64,000 nt of DNA from Kingdonia uniflora (GCA_014058105.1 JACGCM010001497.1:1054001-1118000), one strand, 5' to 3'; positions 11,771-23,657 are shown, counted from the first letter of the stretch. The notes: generated by a model not told the origin, from the sequence alone. Numbers and translations: made by a program.

Positions 11771-12083
11771 GACAAACTTTGTGGTCGCCCCCAAGTATCA
11801 GTCGGGTAGAAGGTCGACTTGATACTTAGGTTTGATCGACTCAAGAAGTTTATGAAGCTTCGAGGTTGCCCCTGGGTAATTCTATCCTCGGGTTTCAACC
11901 TAAACTAAACTAGACGTGGACAGCTCTGAGGTCGCCCCCAAGTGTTTAATCTTTCAACTATTCATGCCAATTGGGTTTACCCAAATTAGGAACCTTGAAA
12001 AACTTTGAGGTCACCCCCCAAGTATCAGTCAGGTCAAAGGGTTGACTTGATACTTAGGTTTGATCGACTCAAGAAGTTCATGA
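11771..12083. repeat. Direct repeat in the Tat 3' region, period about 226 bp
   Basis: An approximately 85-bp unit at 11771-11855 recurs at about 11997-12083. The copies share AACTTTG(T/A)GGTC, CCAAGTATCAGTC, TTGATACTTAGGTTTGATCG and ACTCAAGAAGTT. A partial unit (CTCTGAGGTCGCCCCCAAGTG) lies between them near 11921. Tandem repeats between pol and the 3' LTR are common in Tat elements. Confidence 0.75.
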
Positions 12084-12566
12084 ATATGTATTATGGTAGA
12101 TGAAAAGGCAAAATGATCGTTGTAAATAAAATCTCTTATTGATTCATGATACTTCGGTTACAACTGTGGTAGGTATTTGTGGTCGTCTTCTATTATAAGA
12201 GACTAACTGCATCATATTCTAGGGGTTTGGTAGGGGTTATCCATCTTCTGCCATGACATAGCAGGATCCATTGTCCATTTTTTCATAGACAACATATGGT
12301 CTTTCCCAAGATTAAGCTAATTTTCCTGTGTTTCAAGGTTTCAAGGAGGGGGTGACTTTTTAAAAGACCAAATCGCAAATTGTAAAATTTTGAGGATAAA
12401 CCCTTTTGTTGTATGAATTCTTTAGTGAGTTGTGGTATTGGCTAAGATTAGCCAGAGCTCGGTCTTGGGTCTCGTCGACCCATAGCATTATATGTGAGTT
12501 GAAACCCGTTTTCTTCATCTGGGAGTTCGGGGTCTCTTGTAGGGACTTCAAACTGAGTTGGTAGGA

Positions 12567-13344
12567 CTACTTCGGTTTCGTATGTGAGTAGAAAAGGAGT
12601 ACAACCCGTCGCTTTTCTTGGTATTGTACAATAAGCCCAGAGAATGTATAGTAGCTCTTAAACCCATCGTTCCTTCTTGTCGTCGACATGTTCTTAAGAC
12701 CGCCAATGATGGTTTTGTTGATGGCTTCGACATGGCCATTGTCTTGTGGGTAGTAAGGCGTGGAGGGAGAAAGGATGATGTTATACTTTTTCAAGAAGGT
12801 TTTGACCTTGTTTCCCACAAACTGTAGTATGTTGTCACATCGAATCATGTGAGGGGTATCCGAATCGAGTAATTATGTTCTCCCATAGGAGCTTAATTAC
12901 TTTTTATTCTCTTGATCTACATAACGGTACTACTTCGACCCATTTGGTGAAGTAGTCTGTGATGACGAGATCGTGTTCTCTCATACCTGAAGCTTTTGGA
13001 AATGGGCCCACCAAGTTGATTGCCCATCGTTTAAAAGGCCAAGAATATTGGCTCCAATGGAGATCTTATGAGGGGCTCTTGATGTCATAGTCATGTCGCT
13101 AGCACTTATCGTAATGCTTCGCATATTCTTCAGCATGTTTCTTCATGTTCAGCCAGAATATACTCTGTGTTACCGCGCATAATGACATAAATATGCATGT
13201 GGTATGTGATCTGCAGCTACCCTCATACAACTCTGCGATAATAGTAGCAGCTTCTTGTTGAGATATGCATTTGAGATGTACTCCATTTGGGGTTCTTCGG
13301 TGTTGACCGCCTTTGTGGATAGTGTACCTTTGGCAGTTTTCCAA
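12567..13344 (-). pseudogene. Tat integrase (broken)
   Basis: The N-terminal zinc-binding part lies at 13344-13099 (EAATIIAELYEGSCRSH then YAKHYDKC, the HHCC-type pattern with altered spacing residues). The end of the catalytic core is at 12848-12567: an IRCDN..QF segment corresponds to the second Asp, and STPYYPQDNGHVEA to the Glu. The intervening part with the first Asp is shifted and interrupted. The C-terminal part continues towards about 12300 with stops. It would insert the element cDNA into the host genome if intact; here it cannot be made in one piece. Confidence 0.75.
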
Positions 13345-13467
13345 TAATAAACATTTTACCTTCGAGTCGGTGGGTAGGGTTTTATTGTTAAAATACGCCA
13401 GGAAGGAGGTGTTCCAGTCTTCGAGATCAATACTTTCACCCCCAGTATCGATGGTATTAATTTCTAT

Positions 13468-13809
13468 CTAATCTATACTTGAGCATTCGATTACTTTGAT
13501 ACAATATTTTCTGGGTTCAGGCTGGCCTAATATTGCTATAATGTAGGCTAGGGTATCGGTGTATCGATTCTCGCCTCGAGGGTAATGTATTATTGAAGAA
13601 TATTTAGGGAAACGATCCATGCATTGGTGAATGAGCTCTGCGTATTCAGCCATTTGATTGTTCGCCTGGTTCTCGTATGTATAATGTCTTTGAACTAACT
13701 GCGAGTCAGTAAAGACAGCTAACTTGGGGACGCCAAGTTCGAGGGCCATATCGAGCCTGTAGATTAAAGCTTCGTATTCAGCTTTGTTGTTGGTACACTT
13801 GAAGTTCAT
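13468..13809 (-). pseudogene. Tat second (archaeal-type) RNase H domain
   Basis: This 113-codon frame starts MNFKCTNNKAEYEALI, the NNxAEYEAL signature of archaeal-type RNase H with its catalytic Glu, followed by VFTDSQLV with a catalytic Asp. It lies between the ordinary RNase H and integrase, the arrangement typical of Tat elements. The frame is open here but disconnected from its neighbours by stops, so it is a remnant. Confidence 0.8.
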
Positions 13810-14175
13810 CTTGATTGCCTTTTCTAGATGATCATTAGACGGTGTGACCAGTACGATACCTATTCCAAAGCCATTTGAGCCTACAGAGCCATAGGTGAAT
13901 AGTCGCCATCCTGTATTGAGGTTGTTCAGTTTGTTTGTTGGATATTTTATCTTCGTGTTTTTCCCATTTAGTATCTTCGACTAGGAAATCGACTAGAAAG
14001 TCTACAACTGCTTGGCCTTTCAGAGATATCTACTTCTCGAAGGTAATGTCGTGTTCGCCGAGATAGACAGACCATTGTTGTACCCGTTTGGATTTTTCTA
14101 TTTTCACGAGGACTTCTTGAAGGAATAGCTCACGATCACCCTTACTCGATGTGCTTGGAAGTAAAGTTTGAGCTT

Positions 14176-15230
14176 TCAAGAAGTATAGACGAGGGTTACT
14201 ATAAGTTTTTCGAGTTTGGTATACCTGGTTTTGGCTAGGGTCAAGGTTTTACGGATAAAGTACACTGGTTTTTCGATGCCTTGATCTGCCCATATGAGGA
14301 TCAAACTTAAATATTCATTTGTAACTGCGAGATAGAAGGAAAGTGGTTCACCTTCGACTGGGGTACTCATTATTGGTGGTTGACCGAGGTAAGTCTTGAG
14401 CTCGCGGAAAGCTTGTTCACATTTTGTTATTCAATCAATGTCTGGGTTTTTCTTCTTGGTTTTGAGGGCTCCTTGATCATGGAGGAGAGAGAATAACTAG
14501 GCACATCTATCCGAGAATTTGGAAACAAATCGATTAAGGGTTATAATTTTGCCTGTGACCTTCTGTATGTTTTTCTTTATTCGGGGAAAGGACATATTGA
14601 CTAAGGCTCTGATTTACATAGGGTTGATCTCAATACCTCTCTTGTTGATGAGGTGGCCGAAAATTTCCCTAAAGAAACACCAAACTGCCACTTATCGAGG
14701 TTTAACTTCATTTTGTATGATCGAAGGATTGAAAAGACTTCGATCATATCTTGGATATGGGTATTATTGTGGAAACTTTTGCATAACATGTCGTCGATAT
14801 AGACTTCGACTGACTTGCCTAATAATTATTTTAACATTGTGGCAACAAAATGCTGGTAGGTTGCACCCGTATTTTTAAGCTCGAAGAACATGACGTTGAA
14901 ACAATATAGCCCTTGTTCAGTAATAAAAGATGTTTTGATTTGATCTTCGAGCATAAGGGGTACCTGATTGTAACCTGAGGTGGCGTCTATCATCGAGAGG
15001 CGCTCGTGTCCAGCTACTACATCGAGGAATACTATGATAATGGGGAGGGGAAAACTATCTTTTGGGGTATGTTTGTTGAGGTCAATGAAGTCAACGCAAA
15101 TTCTAATTTTTTCCATTTTTTTTAGAACAGTTACGATATTCAAAATCCAGTCGGCATACTTAACCTCGCGGATGAAACCTGCGGCTAAAATTTTATCGAT
15201 TTTAAGATTAACCACGTCTCAAATCCTTAG
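14176..15230 (-). pseudogene. Tat reverse transcriptase and gypsy RNase H (broken)
   Basis: The reverse transcriptase begins near 15215 (KIDKILAAGFIREVKY, then RICVDFIDLNKHTPKDSFPLP and SMIDATSGYNQ). A stop follows MLK near 14826. In another frame the catalytic YIDD is visible near 14800-14790, followed by the thumb region (14789-14601). The gypsy-type RNase H begins near 14370 (LSFYLAVTNEYLS, then KPVYFIRKTL and KLEKLIVTLVY). The order matches Ty3/gypsy pol. Stops and at least one frameshift make it inactive. Confidence 0.82.
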
Positions 15231-15630
15231 GGATAAGGTGCATTTCTTTTGTTTGACTGTTGTACACTTGGGTATTAGATCGAGTCGGTGACATACAAAG
15301 GTGGGTCGACTTCTGGCATCTCATGGAATGTTCAGGTATTGGATCGAAGGAATAGGGTAAGCTGGTATTTTTCATCGTCGGTCAAGAAACTTCCAATAAA
15401 CGTTCTTCGTCTGAGGCCATTGAGTTTGATATATATAGTGGGCTCAATGGTTGGAATTTTGATGGGGATAGTCGATGGTGCGGTAAGGAAAAGTTGTTAT
15501 AATTGCTATAGTTTGACCAACTTTTGTGTTAGGTGGATTTATGGGTGTTTGCATGATCGTGTTAGCCGTTGGGACCTTTTCATGTCCCAAGTTCTGCTGG
15601 GTGTGTTGAACCGTAATACTAGGTGGTAGG

Positions 15631-16038
15631 TCAGTGGATTGCTTTCATGGCATGCAGCCAGTCGCGACCCAAGATGTCGAGGTATTCAGATTTCTTATCG
15701 ATGACCAAATAATTGGTTGGTAACACCATAGGGCCGGTGGCGACAGAGAGGCTGATTCGTCCGACTGCCACCTCTGTGAACCCGTTGAAAATTTTTAGTT
15801 CGGCATTAACCGTGGTTATTCGGTCTATCATTTGCATTGCTTTGACTGTTTGGAGAAAGATTACATCGGTTGCGCTCCTAGTGTAGATAAGCATCGTGTG
15901 AAGGAGGATGTGTTCCATCTTTACCATGATGACCAACTGATCAAAGTGGGGAAATCTGACATGAGAGATATCACAGTCGATAAAGGATATACCTTTGTGT
16001 TTTGGATGTTGACTGGTTTTAGGTAAGAAGACTGGCAA
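15631..16038 (-). pseudogene. Tat aspartic protease region (active site altered)
   Basis: This 135-codon frame contains ISFIDCDISHVRFPHFDQLVI and, further on, NYLVIDKKSEYLDILGRDWL, both typical of the Tat protease. The active-site triad expected as D-T/S-G reads LIYTRSATDVIF, so the catalytic Asp has become Tyr and the Gly has become Arg. The enzyme would cleave the gag-pol polyprotein; this copy should be inactive even if translated. Confidence 0.75.
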
Positions 16039-16039
16039 C

Positions 16040-17830
16040 TTTTACTAGTAGGTGAGCTTGCAACAATCTTTGACCCTTTTCATCTTACTTCGGGTATGAC
16101 TGCTGTCAATATTATTGACTTCGATTATGTTGGCTTGGAAGATGTACACTTTTTTTCTTCCGTTGTTCGGGGCTGCTTGAGGTTTGAGGTGTGACCCATC
16201 GAGGTACCTGGGGAGGTTAGCGATATACAGGTGCAGTCGTTGTGCTTTGAGTATGATCTCAAGCGACCGTTACAAAGCATAATAGTTATCTGTCAGATGG
16301 TAGTTGTACTTATGGTTTTAACAATATGGTTCATCCTTTCTAACTTCGATCGGGTATGGAGTTTGCCATATTGGGTCGGCTTGGATGATTGGTTGAATAG
16401 TACTGACGGAGACGTTGAGTTTGGGTAGGATTGACATCGGGCATTTCTTTTGAGGACTATCGGGTTATTCTTCTTGGTTACAATATTTTTGGTTATCGAT
16501 CTCATTATAAACGGAAGTAACCATGGTTGTTCTCAGCTATCGAGGTTTGTTATGATTGCTAGTTTGGGGTTATCCATGTTGATAGTTTTTACGAAGACGT
16601 TCAAGGTCGATGTAACCATTGACTTTGGACAGCATTTCTTTGAGGGTTTTAGGTTTCTAGAGGACAATGTACTCCTTGACCTGGTTGTGGCCTGGTAGGG
16701 CGTTGGAGTATGCCAAAATAGCATTAGCACAATTGAGGTTCTCAATTTTGCAAGATTTGTCTAAGATTCGTTTGGTAAAGCTCTCACTTACGTCTTTCAA
16801 AAGTTGAAAAGGGAATTGACTCTGACTTCGCAATCTTTATTAAAGGCAAAGTAAAATATGAACAAACTAGACAGTTCCTTAAAGCATCGAATAGAAGCAT
16901 TGGGTAGGTTATGGTACCACTTTAGTGGGCTATCTGTGAGACTGGTGGGGAACATTCGACAAAGGATGTGATCTGCCGATGAGTGAAGGCTTAACGAGTT
17001 CTGGAACTCGAGGACGTGAGATTGTGGGTCTGTGCTTTGATATTTACAAATTTTTGGGATATGAAATTTTATAGGGACCTCGATGGCTAGAGGCCTAGTA
17101 GAATTTATAGGGTCTGTATTTTCATATTTTTGGGATATGAAAATTTTTGAGATTGTGAGTCTGCTCCAAGAGTTTGGGGTTGGGCTCGAACTGATGCAGA
17201 TGGCAGCTTTGATTTGCTGGTCAAGCTCCTGTTGTGTGAGGTAAGCATCTTGAAGGGGAGAACAATATGTTTGTGGTCGATGCGGTTTTGGCTCTAGGGT
17301 ATGTTTGACACTGCATTCACCTTGCCGTTCCTGGGTTAGTCGTCGAATAGGGGATCGAGATGTTCACAGCGTAGAGTCACTCAAATCTTCCAAACCAGGG
17401 ACACCTAGGTAGATCGAACCTTCAGGTATATGATTGGGGACACCTTCGGTACCTAGGTGGACCGAGGGTGTCTCAGTTTGGAGGTGAGGACCTAAACACG
17501 CACGAGCCGATATGTGCAAAGGTATCGGGGATCTAGATCGCACAGCGGAATCTTGAGTTTGTGCCTACTGCAGACCCCGAACAGAATTGTATAGCTCATC
17601 AAAGTCACGATGATGTCTTTCCATTTCTTCAACACGATCCTGTCATTCAGTTTTGAATTCCTGACATTGAGCTTCACGCTCATGGTAAAGTTGGTTTGTA
17701 TGGCACTCTTTAGCCTGAGCAAACTGCTCGTGCATCAGGGCCAATTGAGTGGCGATGTCATCGGCAGGGCTTATGACTATGGTTAAGGTTAAGGTCGAAC
17801 GGAGGGTAGGAGCCATTAGAGGCATACTCG
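16040..17830 (-). pseudogene. Tat gag (degenerate)
   Basis: The segment follows the 5' LTR and primer-binding region on the minus strand. The N-terminal part (17825-17643) is MPLMAPTLRST with a Gln/Glu-rich helical stretch. Around 17000-16800 a translation in mixed frames gives FPTSLTDSPLKWYHNLP and a following helical stretch, typical of the retrotransposon gag capsid domain. Many stops and shifts interrupt it, and the zinc knuckle was not found. Gag would form the particle shell. Confidence 0.6.
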
Positions 17831-17861
17831 GTTGATAAAGTTGTGAAAAAATAGAGGGTAC

Positions 17862-17879
17862 AGCACAGACAGTGCCAAA
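17862..17879 (-). other. Tat primer-binding site region
   Basis: Directly inside the 5' LTR the minus strand reads TTTGGCACTGTCTG, the place where a tRNA 3' end would pair. I did not assign the tRNA. It fixes the inner LTR edge at 17880 (TG on the plus strand). Confidence 0.5.
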
Positions 17880-18507
17880 TGTAGGGGCTTAATCTCATAG
17901 AGGGGAGACTAAACTTTTACACCACGGGGTTTATGCTCGGCTAGGGTCTAACAAGTATATTTAATATAAATAGGGAAATCCCTATATAAGTGTACTTGTG
18001 TGGAGCCCTAGAATGGGATTCCTTCTGACCTCTAGCAAGGATTTTTAAGTTGAGGATGTATATATGGTGAGATTACAGATTTGGGTTAGAACATACTGGA
18101 TACTCAAACTTCTGAAGCGACACCAAGGCTCTAAGAGCTTCTCTAGGGTGTATGTAGGCAAAAACTCTCAACCTCTCTCTTATGTCTCCCTTTCCCTATT
18201 TGTAGAAGATTGAAAGGGTGGACTTACCAGAGAGAGGTCAAATTACAAGTGCGTCCTTATTTACAGTTGTTATGTACTGAAGTTGCCTCTGCCAGAGTTG
18301 TCTGCTGAATTGTCTGCTGAGTTATCTGCCTTCGACCATAAGTTAAGCTGGACTGAAACATGGTCGAAACTTTATTGGACTCGAATGTAGGCTTATTGTG
18401 GGCTCTGGTAGATTTGCAAGTACGGTAAGCTTCAAATCTCTCGGTAATCACAGAGGTTGTCTTCGGGTATCCAGTTCGTCTTCGAAGGATGCGAATAGGC
18501 TACTACA
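17880..18507 (-). repeat. 5' LTR of the Tat element
   Basis: This 628-bp copy keeps the canonical ends (plus strand starts TGTAGGGG, ends TACTACA). It contains CCTATATAAG near 17972, a promoter-like stretch on either strand. It aligns with 6836-7451. Confidence 0.85.
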
Positions 18508-19080
18508 CTCTTCCCAAATCGATAGCGAAATTCCTAAATCGATACTGGTCCTACCTACTATTCCCTAGCTGCCACCTTATTCTTATGCATTAAATATTAA
18601 TGAGCAGTCTAATCAGCTACAGTTATAAGAGGGAAGATTCCCCCCAAAATAAACTACCAACCTTAAAATTATTAAAAAATAGCTTTTTCTTCTACAAATA
18701 AACTTCTAGTAATTCTCTTTATTCTCCTTGATATATTGTTTGTCTCCTTGATGTAATAAGTCTTCAAACATTTGTTACGCATTCACTACAGTCCTCACAC
18801 AGAAGTCATTGGGAGAAAAAGATAGTTGTTATCCTAAGGTTATTCTCGTTGTTAAAGATCATTGTTATTCTTCTCTCTGACCATTGAAGTAAAATATCAT
18901 CTCTAACTTTGTATCCACATCATGATTTGTCCCATTTATCTTAAGTAAAGATGGTATGCAATATGATATACATTGTTATCAAAGTATTATATGTACTTAA
19001 TCATTTGTCTTTTGCTAGTTTATCATTTGTCTTCTGCGACTTTACTATTTGTCTTGTGTCATCTTTATCATAAATTTTTA

Positions 19081-19362
19081 GTACTTTATCACCGGCATTG
19101 TCTGTAGTTATTCATCTCTTATCTAATTTATATCATTTTCTTTGGGGATGGCTGGAGTTGAGCTTTATATCATTTGTTTTTTGCTACTTTATCATTTGTC
19201 TTCTGCTCCTTTATCATTTATATTGTGCATCCTTACCATTTTTCTTATGTCATTTTTATCATTTGTTTTCTGCTACTTTATCATCGACATTGTTTGTAGC
19301 TATTTATCTTTTGTCTAATTTATATCATTTGTTTCAGAGATGGCTGGAGTTGAGCTTTATAC
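19081..19362 (+). repeat. 193-bp tandem duplication including the transposase start exon
   Basis: About 90 bp ending in GATGGCTGGAGTTGAGCTTTATA is present at about 19081-19170 and again at about 19274-19362. The copies share CTTTATCA(C/T)C, CTAATTTATATCATTT and the ATG context. Only the second copy is preceded by TTTCAG and followed by an open frame, so it looks like the functional exon, and the first a truncated duplicate. Confidence 0.75.
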
Positions 19363-22357
19363 CATTGTTCATTTTAGGGGGGATATCGTACCTGCAAAGA
19401 TCAGATCAATGATTAGTTATGGTGGAGGAAGTACAAAACTTACCTCACTAAGAGCGCGCATATATTATATGAAAATTTTGTTACACTCCATGAAGAAAAA
19501 AAATCCATCATGAGATCTGTAAGCTGTACAACTTCATCCATGGTTTTGCATGCGTAATTTCATCAGTCCAAGACTTTACTGTAACGATCAATATGTATAA
19601 AAACAATCCCAACATACCCTTTTACATATGGATTCTTAATGAACGTAGGGTACCTTCCCAGAACTTTGTTTCTAATTTTTGGCTTGGGTAAAGGGTTATC
19701 CACCACCAAAGATATTTGATCAGGTAAAGATTTGTCCCAAAATAGTATTCAGAAGTTTAAAGCTAGGGGATCTTTGCATCATAACTCATTTCCTAATCCT
19801 AAACCTGAATGCAGGGGTTACCCTAAAACAAATGGCAGAGGGCTTGATCTACGTAGGTTTGGACCTATAGTAGATAATGTTTCTCAATCAAATCCTTTTG
19901 AAACTATCCCTATTGATGTTTCTCTTTCAAATGAACCTATGGTAACTAAAGTTCCTCAATCAAATGAACATATGTTAAGTAATTTTTCTCTATCAAATGA
20001 ACATATGTTAACTAATGTTCCTTTTTTAATTGAACTTGTGGTTGCTGATTTACCATTTAAAAATAAACCTGAACCTATCATTGGGCAAACTGGACCTTCA
20101 GGTAAGCACGCAGAGTTTATCATTTGTAATGAAGGTTTTAGTATTTGACATAATATTATTATCATGTTAAAAAGAATTTTTTCCATTTGTTCAACTGAAT
20201 TACGGTTTGAGTCACAACCTTAACAAGTGAAAGATCTCCTAGATTTTTTATTCAAATCCGATGCGTATAACACGGAGGATTTCTATAACTTTAATAAATA
20301 GTTTAACATTGGTGATTTATATCGACATAGGATTGTACTCAAGAATCACATAAGAGCTTATGTAATTGTAAACAAGTTTAATCTCATACATGTTATAAGC
20401 AATGAATATAAAATCATGGTACGTTGCAAAGGTCATAATTGTTCTTGGTAGATTTACGCGACAAGGTTGCTTGGTTCTGTCCTATATAAAGTAAGTACTT
20501 ATTGTTCCATGCATACATGTATCATAATAGAAACTAAGAAGGGGAACGTATTTAAGGCGGTGTCTAGTAGATGGGCTGCCTCTATAATCAAGCAAAAACT
20601 ATGAAAAGACCCAAACCATAAAGCCACAGGAATTATTGAAGATATGCATATTAATCGCAATATTGATGTAACATACAAGTTTGCCTGGCATACGAAAGAA
20701 AAAGCCAACTCAGAGGTAATATTATTTTATTTGTCATTTATTTGCTCATCACTCGTCATTTATCCAATCATATTTATCATTTCATCGTATGTCATTTTTC
20801 CTTTCATTTGTCCTTTCATATTTATCATTTGGCAATTCCATAATTTTATTTGATCTAACGTATTTATTTTAGATGCAAGGCAGCTTTAAGCACGTATACC
20901 AACTACTTACAAGCTACTTTACGGAAGTAAGGTTGGTTGACCCAGATTTGGTGTTGAGACCCGTTGTAGTGTTTGACAGAACTTTTTTAAAAGGGAGATA
21001 TCATAGAACTCTACTAACAGCCATCGTCATTGACCCAAGTAATCATATTTTTTCACTTGCATTTTTAGTAATAGAGTCGGAGACCATCGAAAGTTGAACA
21101 TACTTCCTAGATATGTTTGGGTCTAATTTCCACAGTTTTGATACTAGATTCATTGTCATCTCTGATAGGAATCCTAGAATTATAATTGTTGTACCCAAGG
21201 TATTTCTATTTGTTGTCCATACATTTTGTGCCTTCCACATATCGAACAACATTAAAACTACCCTCAAAAGCATGAGGATCGCATTTAGGATAGCAATAGA
21301 GGCTTTAACCAACATTAATTTTGATAAATGCATGAATTCTATCCAAAATACGAATCCAATAGGTCTTTAATACATACTAAGTATTCCTAAGGAAACCTGG
21401 TTTAATCTATACATTCCAATGAGTAGATATGTTGTCATTTTTTATTGATAAGATTGGCATTTATTATTATAAGACAAGTCATTATTACTCCTTTGTAGTT
21501 GTTCTTTTTCAATTTGTCATTTTTTCGTACTAATTTTTTATATGTTTGCCATAATTTGTCATTACTTTGGGTATGGAGTGGCTTACACTAATCACGTCAA
21601 GAGTTCGAATAATATTATTGTGAATGTGAGAGATCTCCCTATGTATGTGTTTATTGAGGAATTGCATAAAATCTATTTGGAAATGTCCTACACATATAGG
21701 GATGAAGCTGAGATGAGTCAAGCTCGCTTAACGTCATGGACTACGGATCACTATGAGAGTAGAAAGTTTATAGCGAATTCAATAACCTGCAGGGTTTGTA
21801 CAACACGTTACCATTTTTATATGACTAGTTATGGCATAACCGATTCAATAAATATTGAATATGGTACTTAATCTTGTCGTCGGTGGCAAACGATGGGGAA
21901 ACCTTATGAACACAAAGTATGTGTTCTTGGTCTTGTTAATGTTGATCCAACTATACGTGTCTCTGAGTACTACAAAAATTATAAATACAAGGTTGTTTAT
22001 GAACCGATATGGATTCCTATCATAGGAATAAAGTAGTATGAAATTTAAAGAACTGACTAACGTGTTTGTGCTCCTATACCAAGAATTCAAGCTGGTTATC
22101 CTCACACGCAAAGGAATAAAATGGAAAAAATGTTAGGTCTAGTCACCAAACTAAGATTTTGCAGTAGGTATCGAAAAAACAAACACAATCGTCATTCTTG
22201 TAAGCTTCTGTCAATCTCATCGGACGAAAATGAACGTCCGATAATGGCACCGTATTTTACGATAAGCACTGAGCTACCAGTGAACTCAGATAAAGATGTT
22301 GCAATCAATTTGCACAGAAGACTTTGGGTACTTTATTTATCATTTGAACAACTATGA
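19340..22357 (+). pseudogene. MULE transposase (degenerate, spliced)
   Basis: From an ATG at 19340 the first exon reads MAGVELYTIVHFRGDI and GGSTKLTSLRA, as at the N-terminus of some plant MULE transposases. A Ser/Asn-rich linker follows (19732-20148). Next is a MuDR-type DNA-binding region near 20300-20700 (mixed frames). After an intron at about 20717-20872 comes the MULE catalytic domain (20873-21370: VFDRTFLKGRYHRTLLTAI, then FIVISDRNPRII and HTFCAFHIS). Further on are a SWIM-type segment near 21865-21915 and a zinc knuckle (FCSRYRKNKHNRHSC) near 22155-22205. The SWIM motif has lost two cysteines (one to a stop, one to Tyr), the knuckle Cys is Tyr, and there are stops at about 21097 and 21370. 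It would cut and paste the element; this copy is dead. Confidence 0.8.
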
Positions 22358-22399
22358 TGAACTACTATTTTGGGCATTATAAGTTATATTTTAGGTCTA

Positions 22400-22660
22400 T
22401 TTATCATTTGTTTGTTGATCTTTTATCATCAGTTTTGTTAAGTTCATCATTTATCTATGTGATAGATATCATTATTTGAATATAAGTCTTGTCATTTGCA
22501 TCCACTGAACTGTCATTTGTTTATAGTAAATTTATCATTCTTCTTCAGATGAATCTTATCATTTGGTGATACACATTTACCATATTACTTCTGATGGCTC
22601 ATGTCATTTGTTTATAAACATTTATCATACCAGATGGAAATCATTATTTGAAAGCCAAAA
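22400..22660. repeat. Dense cluster of ATCATTTGT-type motifs downstream of the transposase
   Basis: About a dozen near-matches to (T)ATCATTTG / GTCATTTG lie within 260 bases, with no coding frame. It is the densest part of the left half of the motif field. Confidence 0.7.
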
Positions 22661-22790
22661 ACAAACAACATTCATACAAGGGAAACAAAACTACATATTA
22701 TAACAAAAAACTAAAAACTAAGAGATTTCACAACTCCTCACTTGAGGATTCCTGATAACATTCCATAGCCCAGACCTTCTACTAAAGACA

Positions 22791-23149
22791 TCAAATTTTA
22801 CAAGCCGACTCCTCCCACAGTTTCTTGTGCTCATCCCAATCCAACTTTAAATTTAGGGTGTAGACCTGATCTTCTAAGAAGCGGATATTTAATTCATAGG
22901 CTTTATTCTTTTTGTTAACTTTATCTAGTTCTATCTCCATTTTATCAAACTCTCCTAATTTTCCTTTATACTGTTCATAATGTTTTTTAGCAATTGCGCC
23001 TTCTCACCGGTACAATCGTTCACCATTAGGCAAATTCTATTCAATTTTAAGAGATATTCGTTATTTGCTTCTTCGTCAACCCCTACTGCTTGAAACCAAT
23101 CTCGAGTTGTGTTCGAAGAAACACGACTACATTGAGCGGCTTACGACAT
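22791..23149 (-). pseudogene. Small coiled-coil accessory ORF of the MULE
   Basis: On the minus strand an ATG at 23149 opens a frame (early stop at codon 3, then SNTTRDWFQAVGVDEEANNEYLL and a helical stretch to AQLLK). After a one-base frameshift near 22985 it continues as a Lys/Glu/Leu heptad-like helix (FDKMEIELDKVNKKNKAYEL, FLEDQVYTL) to a stop at 22791. Only one shift and one stop separate it from a 119-codon frame, so it was probably a real gene. I do not recognise the family. It lies convergent with the transposase, with about 430 bases between. A nuclear or DNA-binding role cannot be claimed. Confidence 0.5.
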
Positions 23150-23159
23150 TTTTTGGCTT

Positions 23160-23650
23160 TTGTTTTTTAACTCGTCTTATGTTGAAAAGAGTGGGTTTAG
23201 GGTTTTAATAGTTGAGTATTTATGATATATACTAGGGAATTGAATCCCTTTAGATAAATATCTTGCATTGGGGAGACACTTTGAATCACGTGTGGCAGGG
23301 TTTAGGGATTTGGATTTAAGGTTATAGGCAATACGTGGGTGTTTTAGATATACTTATTGTACCCGTAATTCATACTTTTGTATCATAATCAAAGATACTT
23401 TAAACTGAGTTGTCTAATCAAGTATTAAAGATTAACTTGTCACATCGACTGTATTGCAAAGAATCTATCAGAATTAAAAATCATTCTTTATCATTAGTTC
23501 ATATACGGAGTGTCATGCTAATGCAGTGAATTATCACCACAAAAATAATGTCATTCTTTATAAAGGATTTGTCATCTTTTCAGGTAAAAAGTGTCATTTA
23601 TCTACAACAAATTATCACCTCATTGAGGTCTGAAATTTAGAGTCGTGCTA
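23160..23650. other. MULE spacer between small ORFs
   Basis: No coding frame. It is AT-rich and holds a few GTCAT-type motifs (about 23510-23620). Confidence 0.5.
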
Positions 23651-23657
23651 TTTAAAT

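Larger units (their letters stand above)
6836..18507 (-). mobile_element. Ty3/gypsy Tat-lineage LTR retrotransposon
   Basis: Direct LTRs lie at 6836-7451 (3' LTR) and 17880-18507 (5' LTR). The element reads on the minus strand: gag, protease, reverse transcriptase, RNase H, a second (archaeal-type) RNase H, integrase, then a long region with an ORF on the opposite strand. The additional RNase H and the antisense ORF between integrase and 3' LTR are features of the Tat lineage. A purine tract (GAGAGGGGGCGAA on the minus strand, about 7464-7452) abuts the 3' LTR. Flanks CTTTT (6831-6835) and CTCTT (18508-18512) are a 4-of-5 target duplication. It sits inside the left terminal repeat of the MULE. 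All pol frames carry stops or shifts. Confidence 0.88.

Noticed and set aside
14519..15629. Plus-strand ORFs of 100-120 codons
   Set aside because: They are antisense shadows of the Tat reverse transcriptase and following region, with no domain of their own.
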